The notes beneath the pieces were generated by a model that made no database searches, had not been told where the DNA came from, and was given only the letters and a program-made list of their open reading frames with translations. A stretch of 64,000 nucleotides of DNA, from positions 1 to 64,000 of the forward strand of contig CAJFFD010000002.1 of the NCBI GenBank assembly GCA_904373255.1, read 5' to 3'. Of this stretch, positions 8,644 to 16,547 are shown one piece after another; positions within the stretch are counted from its first letter, which is position 1, and each line of letters starts with the position of its first letter. The position numbers and the translations under genes are program-made. The stretch is from an uncultured Clostridia bacterium. Its GTDB lineage: Bacteria; Bacillota; Clostridia; Christensenellales; Borkfalkiaceae.

Positions 8644-9225
8644 TTACATAATCTCCGCGCGTTCAAAATGCTTCTTGAATATTTTTCTGCCAATGATGCC
8701 GCCTACAATACCGGCAACAAAAGCGCCTACGATCAAGATGGGCAGGATCCAATCAGGCATAAAGCTCATAAGTGCATCGGCGTAATCAGCTCTGCCAAGT
8801 TCGACCAAGTTAGCATAATAACTATCGCGGAAGAAAATGATGGGAATGAATGCACCAATGGTCCAGATGGAAAAAACACCGTGTGCTAAAATTTCCATTT
8901 TTGCACTCTTATAGCCCGACCCCTTCAATATAAATTCCGTAATTAGAGCAAATACGACACAGGTGATGATGCACCAATATCCCATACCAGTCAAAAGCAT
9001 AAGAACACCAATCAAAAGACCGGTAATAGTCAACATTCCGAACTTTTTAATTTTTGTGAAGTATAACATCATAGGAATGCCGCCGATCAACGGTACCAAT
9101 ACCGCCGTCAGAGGGATAAAAATAGGTATAAAACCTAATAGCGATACGATGAAGTTCACTACGAAATAAATGGCGGTATAAATACCAATACTGATGAAAT
9201 CTTTGCCTTGCAATCTGTTACTCAT
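8644..9225 (-). CDS. ECF S component, MptD/Trep_Strep family
   Basis: The protein has 193 residues with five to six hydrophobic segments covering almost the whole chain, the usual size for a substrate-binding S component. The pattern of glycines and the N-terminal NRLQGKDFISIGIYTAIYF region match the MptD-family ECF S components (Pfam Trep_Strep). Substrates of this family are poorly defined. It is the first gene of the minus-strand operon, with an AAGGAG site. The metal regulator and half-transporters in the operon suggest a metal complex or metallophore-related substrate, which is inference. Confidence 0.8.
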   Translation of the reverse strand: MSNRLQGKDFISIGIYTAIYFVVNFIVSLLGFIPIFIPLTAVLVPLIGGIPMMLYFTKIKKFGMLTITGLLIGVLMLLTGMGYWCIITCVVFALITEFILKGSGYKSAKMEILAHGVFSIWTIGAFIPIIFFRDSYYANLVELGRADYADALMSFMPDWILPILIVGAFVAGIVGGIIGRKIFKKHFERAEIM

Positions 9226-9250
9226 TCTTGACTCCTTAAAGTTTTATTGA

Positions 9251-9264
9251 TTAGCATCTGCTAA
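9251..9264. promoter_or_regulatory. Palindromic operator candidate for the transport operon
   Basis: TTAGCA-TC-TGCTAA is a perfect inverted repeat. It lies just downstream of a minus-strand -10 candidate (TATAAC, 9269-9274), so it would cover the transcription start of the S-component operon. The -35 region is weak, consistent with a need for the divergent AraC activator. The DtxR-like protein of the same operon is the best candidate to bind the palindrome. Confidence 0.55.
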
Positions 9265-9377
9265 CCACGTTATAGTTTACCAAATATAATCAGAAAGTTC
9301 TATCCCTTATTCATCATTTTAGCCCCATATAGCAATGAATTTATATAGAAAAAAACCGCGGATTGAAACATCTTATA

Positions 9378-9406
9378 TTGACATATTTACCTGTTTGGTA
9401 TATAAT
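9378..9406 (+). promoter_or_regulatory. Consensus promoter of the AraC-type gene
   Basis: TTGACA (9378-9383), a 17-base spacer and TATAAT (9401-9406) match the sigma-A consensus exactly. The start codon follows 33 bases later. Confidence 0.85.
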
Positions 9407-9439
9407 ATTATCTAAAACAAGCTGTTTAAGGATGCAATC

Positions 9440-10432
9440 ATGGGCGATATACTGAGTACTATGCTAAAAAACTTTTTAGAAGCATCAAATATTCAATTTG
9501 AAAAAGGTCCAAATAGCACCACATTCACAATCAATTCATCAGACGGAATAAGCAAAACAAGCCTATACAATATTCTTCCGTATATGCATTTGATTTTCTT
9601 TGATATACACGCCAGTTCCTTGCCCGGAGAAATTGCTGAAAATGCTTCATTCCATCCGCTGCAATTTAATTATTGTGTTGGCGGCAGAATAGAATTACTC
9701 TTGGATGATAATTCATATATCTACTTACAAGAGAATGATTTTTGCATTAGCCGTCAAACATCGCAAAACGAATCTTTCTTTCCGACGAAATATTATCATG
9801 GCATTACAATTTACTTCGATCCGGATTTTTTTACAGATGCCAACAAAGAGCTGACTTCCTTATTCAACTTAGATCTGCACCTTTTATCTGAGCTATATTT
9901 TGATAAGAAAGATACTTATATAGCGGATTCTTCAGATAAAATGAAGTCAGTCCTCAAACGGTTATGGCAATTAAACGATACGCCTTCCGCCTTTGACATG
10001 AAAATATCTGTGTTGCAACTCCTGCATCTTCTCTTAGATAAAACGACTATTTCACCTGAGAAAACGCTTACGTTTTATACAAAAGTTCAGGTGGAGATAG
10101 CAAAAAAAGCAGAGCAGCTACTGACCATGGATTTGAAAGAACATATTCCAATAAAAGAAATTGCAATACAGCTTAACGTAAGCGAAACCAGTTTGAAGAA
10201 TTATTTTCGCGGCGTTTATGGCAAAAATATTTCAGACTATCTGCGTGACCTGCGAATGGAATATGCTAAAAAACTTCTGACAGAAACAAAACTTCCGATT
10301 TCCGAAATAGCATATATGACCGGATATACAAAACAAGGAAAATTCGCGGAGGTTTTTCGTGAAAAATTTCAATTAAAACCTTTAGAGTTTAGACGAACAT
10401 ATAATCTAAATAAACCTATAACCAAAGAATAG
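9440..10432 (+). CDS. AraC-family transcriptional activator
   Basis: The 330-residue protein has a C-terminal double helix-turn-helix (about 220-322), including IPIKEIAIQLNVSETSLKNY and the second-helix region ISEIAYMTGYTKQGKFAEVF. The N-terminal 200 residues are probably a ligand-sensing domain with a cupin-like start. The gene is divergent from the ECF/ABC operon, shares a 214-base intergenic region with it, and has a consensus promoter of its own. AraC regulators next to siderophore-import genes often sense the transported ligand (as YbtA does). That function is inferred from position. Confidence 0.85.
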   Translation: MGDILSTMLKNFLEASNIQFEKGPNSTTFTINSSDGISKTSLYNILPYMHLIFFDIHASSLPGEIAENASFHPLQFNYCVGGRIELLLDDNSYIYLQENDFCISRQTSQNESFFPTKYYHGITIYFDPDFFTDANKELTSLFNLDLHLLSELYFDKKDTYIADSSDKMKSVLKRLWQLNDTPSAFDMKISVLQLLHLLLDKTTISPEKTLTFYTKVQVEIAKKAEQLLTMDLKEHIPIKEIAIQLNVSETSLKNYFRGVYGKNISDYLRDLRMEYAKKLLTETKLPISEIAYMTGYTKQGKFAEVFREKFQLKPLEFRRTYNLNKPITKE

Positions 10433-10880
10433 AGAGATTGCTCCTTTTGAAAGAAGAAAGGGTATCGGAAAAAGCCGTTGCCGTCAAGGGGAAAAATTAT
10501 TGCTGAAAATTCGTAAAGCCGGGCAGGTAAACTGCTCGGCTTTTGCTGTGTTACTCCGACGCAATATTTTTTTGGGCTGCCGCCCCTGTCGCCCTTGACG
10601 GCTTCTTCTTTTTCCGATGTGTCTTTCGTGTCGAAAGACGAAATCATCGTTTGGAGGTAAACAGATCGTGTCTGCGTATCCGCGGGGGCAGCCCGAATTC
10701 TTCCTTTTTTGGGCAGAAAAGCTCTCGGAAAATCGTCATTTTTGCACACATAACTCATCTGCGCGGTACTCGCTTTTTTTCGCTTTGAAAGTTATAGTGT
10801 TATTGAAAAGTGATTGCACGAAGTGCAAACAGCGGCTTTGCCCGTCAATGGCTTTTCAATCCGAACGAGGAGGTGAAAAA
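10433..10880. other. Gene-free stretch with several inverted repeats
   Basis: No gene is supported. The stretch holds the terminator at 10515-10544, a 28-bp imperfect inverted repeat (10464-10491 and 10591-10618), a hairpin GTCTTTCG-TGT-CGAAAGAC near 10622-10640, a hairpin TTGCAC-GAA-GTGCAA near 10813-10827, and arms ATTGAAAAG and CTTTTCAAT just before the excisionase gene. Such structure before xis-int may be recombination or attenuation control. Confidence 0.5.
10515..10544 (+). terminator. Terminator downstream of the AraC-type gene
   Basis: Arms AAAGCCGGGCAG and CTGCTCGGCTTT flank a 5-base loop and are followed by a short T-tract. Confidence 0.7.
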
Positions 10881-11060
10881 ATGCTGCGCAGTATCAAAAA
10901 GGCTTTCGATATGGTCAAGCAGGAAGATCCGGATACGGCGATCACCGTACACACCATCCGTATGTGGTGTAAGGAAGGCAAGATAAAGTGCCTGACCGCC
11001 GGCAACAAAATTCTGGTCGATGTGCAGAGCCTGATGGACTATATCGCTATCAAGGAGTAA
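10881..11060 (+). CDS. Excisionase / small HTH protein of the element
   Basis: The protein has 59 residues with a winged-helix MerR-like core: ITVHTIRMWCKEGKIKCLTA followed by GNKILVDVQSLMDYI. This is the usual form of excisionases and helix-turn-helix proteins encoded immediately before integrase genes. The start is set by AGGAGG seven bases upstream. The stop lies 3 bases before the integrase start, so they are co-translated. It should bind arm sites and bias the integrase to excision. Confidence 0.85.
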   Translation: MLRSIKKAFDMVKQEDPDTAITVHTIRMWCKEGKIKCLTAGNKILVDVQSLMDYIAIKE

Positions 11061-11063
11061 CAC

Positions 11064-12461
11064 ATGGCTTATTTCAAAATCACACAGAACAAGAAAGGTG
11101 AATTTCAGGCTAAAATTCAGGTAAGCGGCAAAGACGTATCAACAGGCAAAAGCAAAGTTTTTACCATGCGCGTCTATAATACCGACAATCTCACCGAAGC
11201 GAAATTCAAAAAGCAGGTCGAAAAGACAGCCATCTCTTTTGAAGAAGAGGTGCTGCGGGCGTATCGGGACGGCAAAGAGCAGCTCCGCTCGAAGGTGCTG
11301 ACCTTTGCCGAACTGATGCGTGAATGGAAAGCGGGCATCAAGTCCGGTCTTTCCATCAACTACTATGAACGCGCCGAAAAGGTCGAACACATCTTCGGCG
11401 AGTTTCTGGAACAGAACGGGCTGGCAGATAAACCAATCTCCGCCATCACCGTGCGTGACGTGCAGAGGTTTCTGTCGTCGTTCACGACGTCCGGGTATAA
11501 AAGCTCGCCGAAAGCACGCCTCAAAAAGCCGCTCCCCAAGAAGGTGAATTTCCGGCAGCTGGCGCGGGAGAATGTCATCGACCGCTGCGCCTCATATAAC
11601 CTTAATAAAAAGGGAGCGAACATCGAAAAGGAAACGGCGGAAATGCTCTGCGACCGCTGCGGGCTTGCCTATGACGAATACTTTGAAACGGTCATCGTCG
11701 AAAAGGCGTATGCCGCCGAAACGATCAAAGGCTACCGCCGTATCCTGCGCGCGCTGTTCAACGAGGCCGTCCGCTATGAGTGGATCGCCAAAAATCCTGT
11801 ATGCGCAACCAAAGTCGGCGCCGAGAAAGGCAATACCTCTTTGAGGCCCGTTGCCGAAAAGGAAGTGTTTACCGTAAAGGAAGCCCGCGCCTTCCTGCGA
11901 AAGCTGGACGAGGATATACCGGATGACGAAATGCACAAGAAAGTCGTTTTGAAGTTTATCCTTCTGACAGGCGTCCGCAACGGCGAGATGTGCGGGCTGA
12001 AATGGTCTGACATCGACTTTGACAAGAAGGTCGTACACATCAAGCGCAACAGGCTGTATTCCAAGCAGTTCGGCTACTACGAAAAGGAGCCGAAGACAAA
12101 GACGTCCGTCCGCGACATTCCGAAGAAGTACATGGACTGGTTCAGGCTCGCCGACGAGGAGTTTGACGAGCACTTGGATGAATACTACCTCGCCGTCAAC
12201 GTCTATCGGCAGCCGCTCTACCCGCAGTCCATCGGGCAATGGCTGACCTTCTACGAGCGCAAATGGGGCATGAAGCACGTGACCTGTCACGGGCTGCGGC
12301 ATACCTATTGCAGCCTTCTTCTGGCGCAGAACGTCCCGATCCAGACAGTAAGCAGGTATATGGGACACAGCGACTCGACCGTCACATTGAAGGTTTACTG
12401 CCACTTCATTCCCGATACGCAAGACGTGGCGATCTCGGCGTTAAGCCGCCTGACGGATTAA
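11064..12461 (+). CDS. int: Tyrosine integrase of the element
   Basis: The 465-residue recombinase has an N-terminal arm-binding part, a core-binding domain with SAM-like helices, and a C-terminal catalytic domain. Catalytic residues are visible: Arg in LLTGVRNGEMCGLKW (about 304), HGLRHTY (about 408-414), His in MGHSDSTVTL and the nucleophile Tyr in LKVYCHF (about 444). An inserted charged segment of roughly 70 residues separates parts of the core-binding region, longer than in lambda-like integrases. It stands 138 bases from tRNA-Arg, its presumed target. Confidence 0.95.
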   Translation: MAYFKITQNKKGEFQAKIQVSGKDVSTGKSKVFTMRVYNTDNLTEAKFKKQVEKTAISFEEEVLRAYRDGKEQLRSKVLTFAELMREWKAGIKSGLSINYYERAEKVEHIFGEFLEQNGLADKPISAITVRDVQRFLSSFTTSGYKSSPKARLKKPLPKKVNFRQLARENVIDRCASYNLNKKGANIEKETAEMLCDRCGLAYDEYFETVIVEKAYAAETIKGYRRILRALFNEAVRYEWIAKNPVCATKVGAEKGNTSLRPVAEKEVFTVKEARAFLRKLDEDIPDDEMHKKVVLKFILLTGVRNGEMCGLKWSDIDFDKKVVHIKRNRLYSKQFGYYEKEPKTKTSVRDIPKKYMDWFRLADEEFDEHLDEYYLAVNVYRQPLYPQSIGQWLTFYERKWGMKHVTCHGLRHTYCSLLLAQNVPIQTVSRYMGHSDSTVTLKVYCHFIPDTQDVAISALSRLTD

Positions 12462-12488
12462 GGAATGGCCCATGCGGTCATTCCTTTT
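12461..12488 (+). terminator. Terminator of the integrase gene
   Basis: AGGAATGGCC and GGTCATTCCT form a stem with a CATGC loop and one mismatch, followed by TTTTT. It starts within the stop codon of the integrase gene. Confidence 0.7.
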
Positions 12489-12564
12489 TGCTGGATAGCA
12501 AAATTTTCTGGTATAACCCGATTTTTATACCAATTTTGGAAAATCTCGCCTAAATATTGTTGTG

Positions 12565-12596
12565 GAAAAGAAAAAGACCACAATATCTTGTGGTCT
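12565..12596 (-). terminator. Terminator of tRNA-Arg
   Basis: AGACCACAA and TTGTGGTCT form a perfect 9-bp stem with a 4-base loop, followed on the minus strand by TTTTCTTTTC. It lies 4 bases after the CCA end. Confidence 0.85.
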
Positions 12597-12599
12597 GAA

Positions 12600-12674
12600 T
12601 GGTACTCCCGGCGGGAATCGAACCCACAACGGCCCCTTAGGAGGGGGCTGTTATATCCATTTAACTACGGAAGC
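12600..12674 (-). tRNA. tRNA-Arg (anticodon CCT)
   Basis: A complete 75-base cloverleaf reads on the minus strand. The acceptor arm pairs GCTTCCG with CGGGAGT (two G-T pairs), the D stem is GTTA/TAAC, and the anticodon stem GCCCC/GGGGC carries loop CTCCTAA with anticodon CCT. The T loop contains GTTCGATTC and the gene encodes its own CCA. It is the presumed attachment site of the element; its first 40 bases are duplicated at 12833-12872. Confidence 0.95.
12635..12674. repeat. Direct repeat copy 1 (tRNA 5' half), att candidate
   Basis: This 40-bp segment is the tRNA-Arg from base 1 to base 40, and it recurs without a mismatch at 12833-12872, an offset of 198 bp. Confidence 0.85.
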
Positions 12675-12832
12675 ATATTGAATTTTATTGCACGGAATGA
12701 AAATTAGCGCTCGAAAAAATATTATACCAAAATTTATACCAAGTTTTTTTCGTCCCGTAAAAAGCAGCGAAAATACCGCGCTTTTGCCCCAAAACCGTGC
12801 ATTTGAAGCAATAACTTGTGGATAGAACACTG

Positions 12833-12872
12833 CCTTAGGAGGGGGCTGTTATATCCATTTAACTACGGAAGC
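12833..12872. repeat. Direct repeat copy 2: orphan 5' half of tRNA-Arg
   Basis: This copy covers the acceptor 5' strand, D arm, and anticodon arm as far as base 40, then diverges; no 3' half follows. It is therefore not a working tRNA. It is best read as an attachment-site scar or a displaced chromosomal half of the tRNA gene. Confidence 0.8.
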
Positions 12873-13030
12873 GTGTTCATTTCCGGTACAATAATACGAA
12901 GAAAAGGGCATCTCGTTTACCGAACAAAAATACTATACTATATTTTTTTAAAAAAAGCAAATCATTTCAGAAAGAAAAATACCGTCGATAAAATATTTTT
13001 AAAAAGCGCTTGAGGAAAAAATAAAAAAGC

Positions 13031-13071
13031 AAAAGCAAAAATTTGCTTTTTCCGAATAAATACGCTATAAT
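13031..13071 (+). promoter_or_regulatory. Promoter of the decarboxylase operon, with palindrome on the -35
   Basis: TTGCTT (13043-13048), 17 bases, TATAAT (13066-13071). The perfect inverted repeat AAAAGCAAA-AA-TTTGCTTTT at 13031-13050 overlaps the -35 and could be an operator. Confidence 0.7.
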
Positions 13072-13107
13072 ATTCGTTGGATAGACTTGATTATTCAGGG
13101 AGGTTGT

Positions 13108-14496
13108 ATGGACAAAATCAAATTGCTTCAGGCTCGGCGGGCCGGCGTTCTGGCCGCCGGTTCTCAGATTCGGAAGGCAATTTCTGCTCTCGTCGATGCG
13201 GACAGTTTTGTTGAGTTGTCCGGGTTCAGTTTCTCGAAAAACGATTTTTATGACGAAGAAACTGCGGGCGAAGGCGTCGTTACAGGATTTGCTACTGTTG
13301 CCGATTATCCCGTATATATTGCGGCGCAGAATTTTGAAACGCTGAATGGCGGCGTGAGCGCCGAAAACTGCGCGAAAATATTGCGGTGCCTGGAATTGGC
13401 GGAAAAAAATTCTCTGCCTGTGATTTATATTCTGAACAGTCTCGGGGTACAGATCGGGGAAGGGGTTACTGTTTTGGAGGGTTTGGCTTCCGTCCTCTTA
13501 AAGTCGGCTAAATTGCATGGCGTCGTTCCGCAGTTTGCCGTCGTAAACGGAGAGGTGTACGGGCAGAGCGCCTTGCTTGCGGCTTGTTCCGACTTTTCTT
13601 TCTTTATGAAAGATGCCGTCCTTGCGGCGGACAGTCCCTTCGTAATCTCCGCAAAAAGCGGTAAAAATTTGCCGAAAGAGGAAGTCGGCGGAGCGAACGC
13701 GCTTACGAAAGCAAATATCGTTTCATTCGAAGCGGAAGGAATGCAGGATGTGCGCACTCAAATCGGCAAAATTCTTTCTCTCCTTCCGGAATACAGCGCC
13801 CCCGTTGTGGAAAACGGGGCGGATCTGAACCGTGCAGTACCGGCTCTCAATGAGGCATGCAGCGCAGACGCCCTTATCGAGGCGGTATTTGACGCGGATT
13901 CCTATGTCGAATGCGGCAAGTCCTTTTCTCCGGAAGTGCGTTGCATTCTCGGGCGCACGGGCGGGATTGCCGTCGCGGCTGTCGTTTTCGACAGCGAAGC
14001 GGGCGTTTCCTTAAACGCGAATAATATTGCGAAGATCTCTTCGTTTGTGGAGTTTGCCGCGTATTACAATCTGCCGTTCGTGACGTTTGTCGATACGCTC
14101 GGAATGCAGGCGGACATCGCTACTGCGGATAGCCTTGCGATGAAGAATGTATTCAAACTTATGGAGTCCTATGACCTTTTGGAGAACGCAAAAATTGCGC
14201 TCGTCTATAAAAAGGCGGTAGGGCTCGGCTATACGCTCTTTGCAGCCAAGTCGATGGGGTTCGATTACAGCTACGCCTTCGCGAATGCAAAAATTGCTCT
14301 GTTTGATGATGCTAAAGGGGCGGAAATCGAATTTTCCGCGGAGAAAAATGCGGATAAGCAAAAACTTGCGGCAAGATATGCGGACGAAACCGCCGATCCG
14401 ATCAATGCGGCGAAAAATGGCTACATCGATAACGTCATCGAACCGCAGTTTGTAAAACAATATCTCATCGCTTCGCTGCAGATGTTGTTAAAGTGA
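13108..14496 (+). CDS. Carboxyltransferase-domain protein, MmdA/12S-like but degenerate
   Basis: The 462-residue protein has the two crotonase-fold halves of acyl-CoA carboxyltransferases (about 20-230 and 250-460). GEGVVTGFATV and the C-terminal FVTFVDTLGMQ region align with methylmalonyl-CoA decarboxylase alpha. It is shorter than the usual 510 or so residues. The glycine pairs that normally form the oxyanion holes are changed: DSGGARIQEG is NSLGVQIGEG here, GPCAGGAV is GEVYGQSA, and the C-terminal AYGGAY is AVGLGY. The start is set by GGGAGG. It heads an operon with OadG, a biotin carrier, OadB and OadA-like genes. Acyl-CoA specificity is unclear. Confidence 0.8.
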   Translation: MDKIKLLQARRAGVLAAGSQIRKAISALVDADSFVELSGFSFSKNDFYDEETAGEGVVTGFATVADYPVYIAAQNFETLNGGVSAENCAKILRCLELAEKNSLPVIYILNSLGVQIGEGVTVLEGLASVLLKSAKLHGVVPQFAVVNGEVYGQSALLAACSDFSFFMKDAVLAADSPFVISAKSGKNLPKEEVGGANALTKANIVSFEAEGMQDVRTQIGKILSLLPEYSAPVVENGADLNRAVPALNEACSADALIEAVFDADSYVECGKSFSPEVRCILGRTGGIAVAAVVFDSEAGVSLNANNIAKISSFVEFAAYYNLPFVTFVDTLGMQADIATADSLAMKNVFKLMESYDLLENAKIALVYKKAVGLGYTLFAAKSMGFDYSYAFANAKIALFDDAKGAEIEFSAEKNADKQKLAARYADETADPINAAKNGYIDNVIEPQFVKQYLIASLQMLLK

Positions 14497-14503
14497 GGGT
14501 GAT

Positions 14504-14851
14504 ATGCTGTGGTCTTTGTTGGATGTCGATATTGTAACGGGCAATGAAATACCCGTCGTTTCCATAGGAGAATCGCTGATTTATGCATTGGTCGGCTTTG
14601 CGATAACTTTTTTAGGCGTTGCAATCCTGATTTTTTTGATCTGGCTCGTCGGTAAAATAATCGGTTCGGTTACAGGGAAAAGACGTTCGAAGCAGAATGC
14701 GGCACAGGCATCGCTTCCGGCGGATGTTCCCGCCGAGGACGACGGCGTGAGCGAGGAAATCCGCGTCGCCATTGTAGCGGCGATCTCCGCATATTATATG
14801 AGCGAAAGCAGCAATTGCGAATTCAAAGTAAAGAGAATCAAGAGATTATAA
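14504..14851 (+). CDS. OadG/MmdD-family gamma/delta subunit of sodium pump decarboxylase
   Basis: The 115-residue protein has one N-terminal membrane helix (about 25-50, YALVGFAITFLGVAILIFLI) followed by a hydrophilic alanine- and acid-rich stretch. This is the shape of the small anchoring subunit of oxaloacetate and methylmalonyl-CoA decarboxylases, which holds the peripheral carboxyltransferase on the membrane pump. It starts 7 bases after the carboxyltransferase gene. Confidence 0.8.
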   Translation: MLWSLLDVDIVTGNEIPVVSIGESLIYALVGFAITFLGVAILIFLIWLVGKIIGSVTGKRRSKQNAAQASLPADVPAEDDGVSEEIRVAIVAAISAYYMSESSNCEFKVKRIKRL

Positions 14852-14865
14852 GGAGAAAGATAATT

Positions 14866-15231
14866 ATGCGCAAATTTATCGTTACCATTGATGGAAAAAA
14901 TTATGAAGTCGGCGTCGAAGAAGTTGGTGCCGATGCGTCTTTCGCTCCGCAGGCTTCGGTCGCTCCCGCTGCCCCTGTTGCGCCGGCAGCCGCAGCAGCG
15001 CCCGCTGCCGCTCCTGTTTCGGGGGAACAACTCCTTTCGCCGTTCCCGGGACTTATCAAAAAATTCCTCGTCAAGGACGGTGATACAGTGCAGAAGGATC
15101 AGCCTGTACTTGTTTTGGAAGCGATGAAAATGGACAACGACATCACTGCTCCCATTGCCGGAAAGATCACATTTAAGACGGCGGTCGGAAACAACGTCGA
15201 AACGAATACTTTGCTTGCCGTGATCGGCTGA
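14866..15231 (+). CDS. Biotin carrier protein of the decarboxylase complex
   Basis: The 121-residue protein has an N-terminal segment, an alanine/proline linker (about 30-62) and a C-terminal biotinyl domain with the target lysine in [10 protein letters not shown]. The start at 14866 is set by AAGGAG; earlier in-frame codons are in the oadG gene. The linker lets biotin swing between the carboxyltransferase and the OadB pump. It is the only biotin domain in this operon, so both carboxyltransferase-type proteins may use it. Confidence 0.9.
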   Translation: MRKFIVTIDGKNYEVGVEEVGADASFAPQASVAPAAPVAPAAAAAPAAAPVSGEQLLSPFPGLIKKFLVKDGDTVQKDQPVLVLEAMKMDNDITAPIAGKITFKTAVGNNVETNTLLAVIG

Positions 15232-15244
15232 CGGGTGGCGCGCG

Positions 15245-16438
15245 ATGCAATTACTATCTTCGAGCGGTTTCGACATCGTCGAGATGTTCCGAAACCTGTG
15301 GGAGGCGTCAGGCATGGCGCAGGGATTATGGCAAAACTATGTCATGATTCTGATTTCGTTCGTCCTGATGTATCTCGCCATTGTTAAAAAATTTGAACCT
15401 TTGCTCCTGCTTCCCATTGCTTTCGGTATGTTTATCATCAATATTCCCGGAGCAAGAGAGATTGTCTGGGGTGAGACAAACGAAGCAGGGGAATTTGTCG
15501 GCGACAGGGGACTTTTAGGTTACCTCTATTTCGGCGTAGAAAAAGTCATTTATCCGCCGCTTATCTTTTTGGGGATCGGCGCGATGACGGACTTCGGCCC
15601 GCTGATCGCAAACCCGAAGAGTATGCTCATCGGTGCGGCGGCACAGCTCGGCGTTTTTCTGACATTTGTCGGGGCGGTTTTGCTCGGCTTCGACGCCGCG
15701 GCGGCAGCGTCCATCGCGATCATAGGCGGTGCAGACGGCCCGACTGCAATTTATCTTACGCAGGCATTGTCGTCATTTACGAATGAGGAGTTGCTTGCGA
15801 CGATTGCCATCGCTGCATATTCCTACATGGCGCTCATTCCGATCATACAAAAGCCGATCATGAAGCTTTTGACCACAAAGAAGGAGCGCGCGATCAAGAT
15901 GAAACAGTTGCGCGAGGTTACTAAGATTGAGAAAATCATATTTCCGATCATGGTGACGCTTGTTGTGGGGTTATTGTTGCCGGATGCAATTCCTTTGCTG
16001 GGTATGCTTATGCTCGGCAATTTAATGAAGGAGAGCGGCGTTGTTGACAGGCTCTCTTCGCAGGCGCAGAACGGGTTGATGAATACGATTACCATTTTTC
16101 TCGGCGTTTGTGTCGGTTGCAAAGCCTACGGCGAAATATTCCTCGACTGGAATACATTGAAAATTATTTTACTTGGATTGTTCGCATTCGTTTGCGGCAC
16201 AGTCGGTGGCTTGCTGATGGCGAAATTGATGTGCAAGCTGTCCGGTGGGAAAATCAATCCTCTTATCGGTTCGGCTGGTGTTTCGGCGGTGCCGATGGCA
16301 GCGCGAATATCCGAGGATGTCGGGCGGGAAACGGATCCGAACAACCACCTGTTAATGCATGCAATGGGGCCGAACGTCGCAGGCGTTATCGGTTCGGCGG
16401 TTGCCGCCGGATTCCTGTTGGCTTGCTTCGGCGGCTGA
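15245..16438 (+). CDS. oadB: OadB/MmdB sodium-pumping decarboxylase beta subunit
   Basis: The 397-residue protein is strongly hydrophobic with about ten membrane segments. Family motifs include [25 protein letters not shown] with the acceptor aspartate, and the C-terminal [16 protein letters not shown]. It decarboxylates carboxybiotin and moves Na+ outward. The gene lies 13 bases after the biotin carrier gene. An imperfect stem (about 16457-16493) follows, before the OadA-like gene. Confidence 0.95.
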   Translation: MQLLSSSGFDIVEMFRNLWEASGMAQGLWQNYVMILISFVLMYLAIVKKFEPLLLLPIAFGMFIINIPGAREIVWGETNEAGEFVGDRGLLGYLYFGVEKVIYPPLIFLGIGAMTDFGPLIANPKSMLIGAAAQLGVFLTFVGAVLLGFDAAAAASIAIIGGADGPTAIYLTQALSSFTNEELLATIAIAAYSYMALIPIIQKPIMKLLTTKKERAIKMKQLREVTKIEKIIFPIMVTLVVGLLLPDAIPLLGMLMLGNLMKESGVVDRLSSQAQNGLMNTITIFLGVCVGCKAYGEIFLDWNTLKIILLGLFAFVCGTVGGLLMAKLMCKLSGGKINPLIGSAGVSAVPMAARISEDVGRETDPNNHLLMHAMGPNVAGVIGSAVAAGFLLACFGG

Positions 16439-16547
16439 TCAATCGGGTTTGAACGAAAGGCGCCGCAAGCGATCGGTTTCAACGGCGCTTTAAATCTCTC
16501 AATTTGAGGGAATATAACCTCTTTGGAATTTTTCGGGAGAATAAGCA

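Larger units (their letters stand above)
12508..12742. repeat. Four TTATACCAA-type sites around the tRNA
   Basis: TTATACCAA or close matches occur near 12526 and twice near 12723 and 12735, with an inverted partial copy (GGTATAA) near 12511. They flank the tRNA-Arg gene on both sides. Their repetition and position fit integrase arm-type binding sites, but AT-rich chance repeats are possible. Confidence 0.4.
1..12872. mobile_element. Integrase end of an integrative (conjugative-type) element at tRNA-Arg
   Basis: The block holds a sigma-region-4 protein, a Xre regulator, small proteins of the sort found on Tn916/Tn1549-like elements, a transport cargo, an excisionase and a tyrosine integrase. 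It ends at a tRNA-Arg gene. The left end lies outside the window. The right boundary is uncertain: it could be the tRNA gene (12600-12674) or the second copy of the tRNA 5' half (12833-12872). No relaxase or type IV secretion gene is visible, so self-transfer is an inference. Beyond 12872 the genes are ordinary Clostridia chromosome genes. Confidence 0.7.

Noticed and set aside
12600-12872. The repeated tRNA segment as a two-repeat CRISPR array
   Set aside because: The repeat is exactly a tRNA 5' half, occurs only twice, and no cas gene is near.
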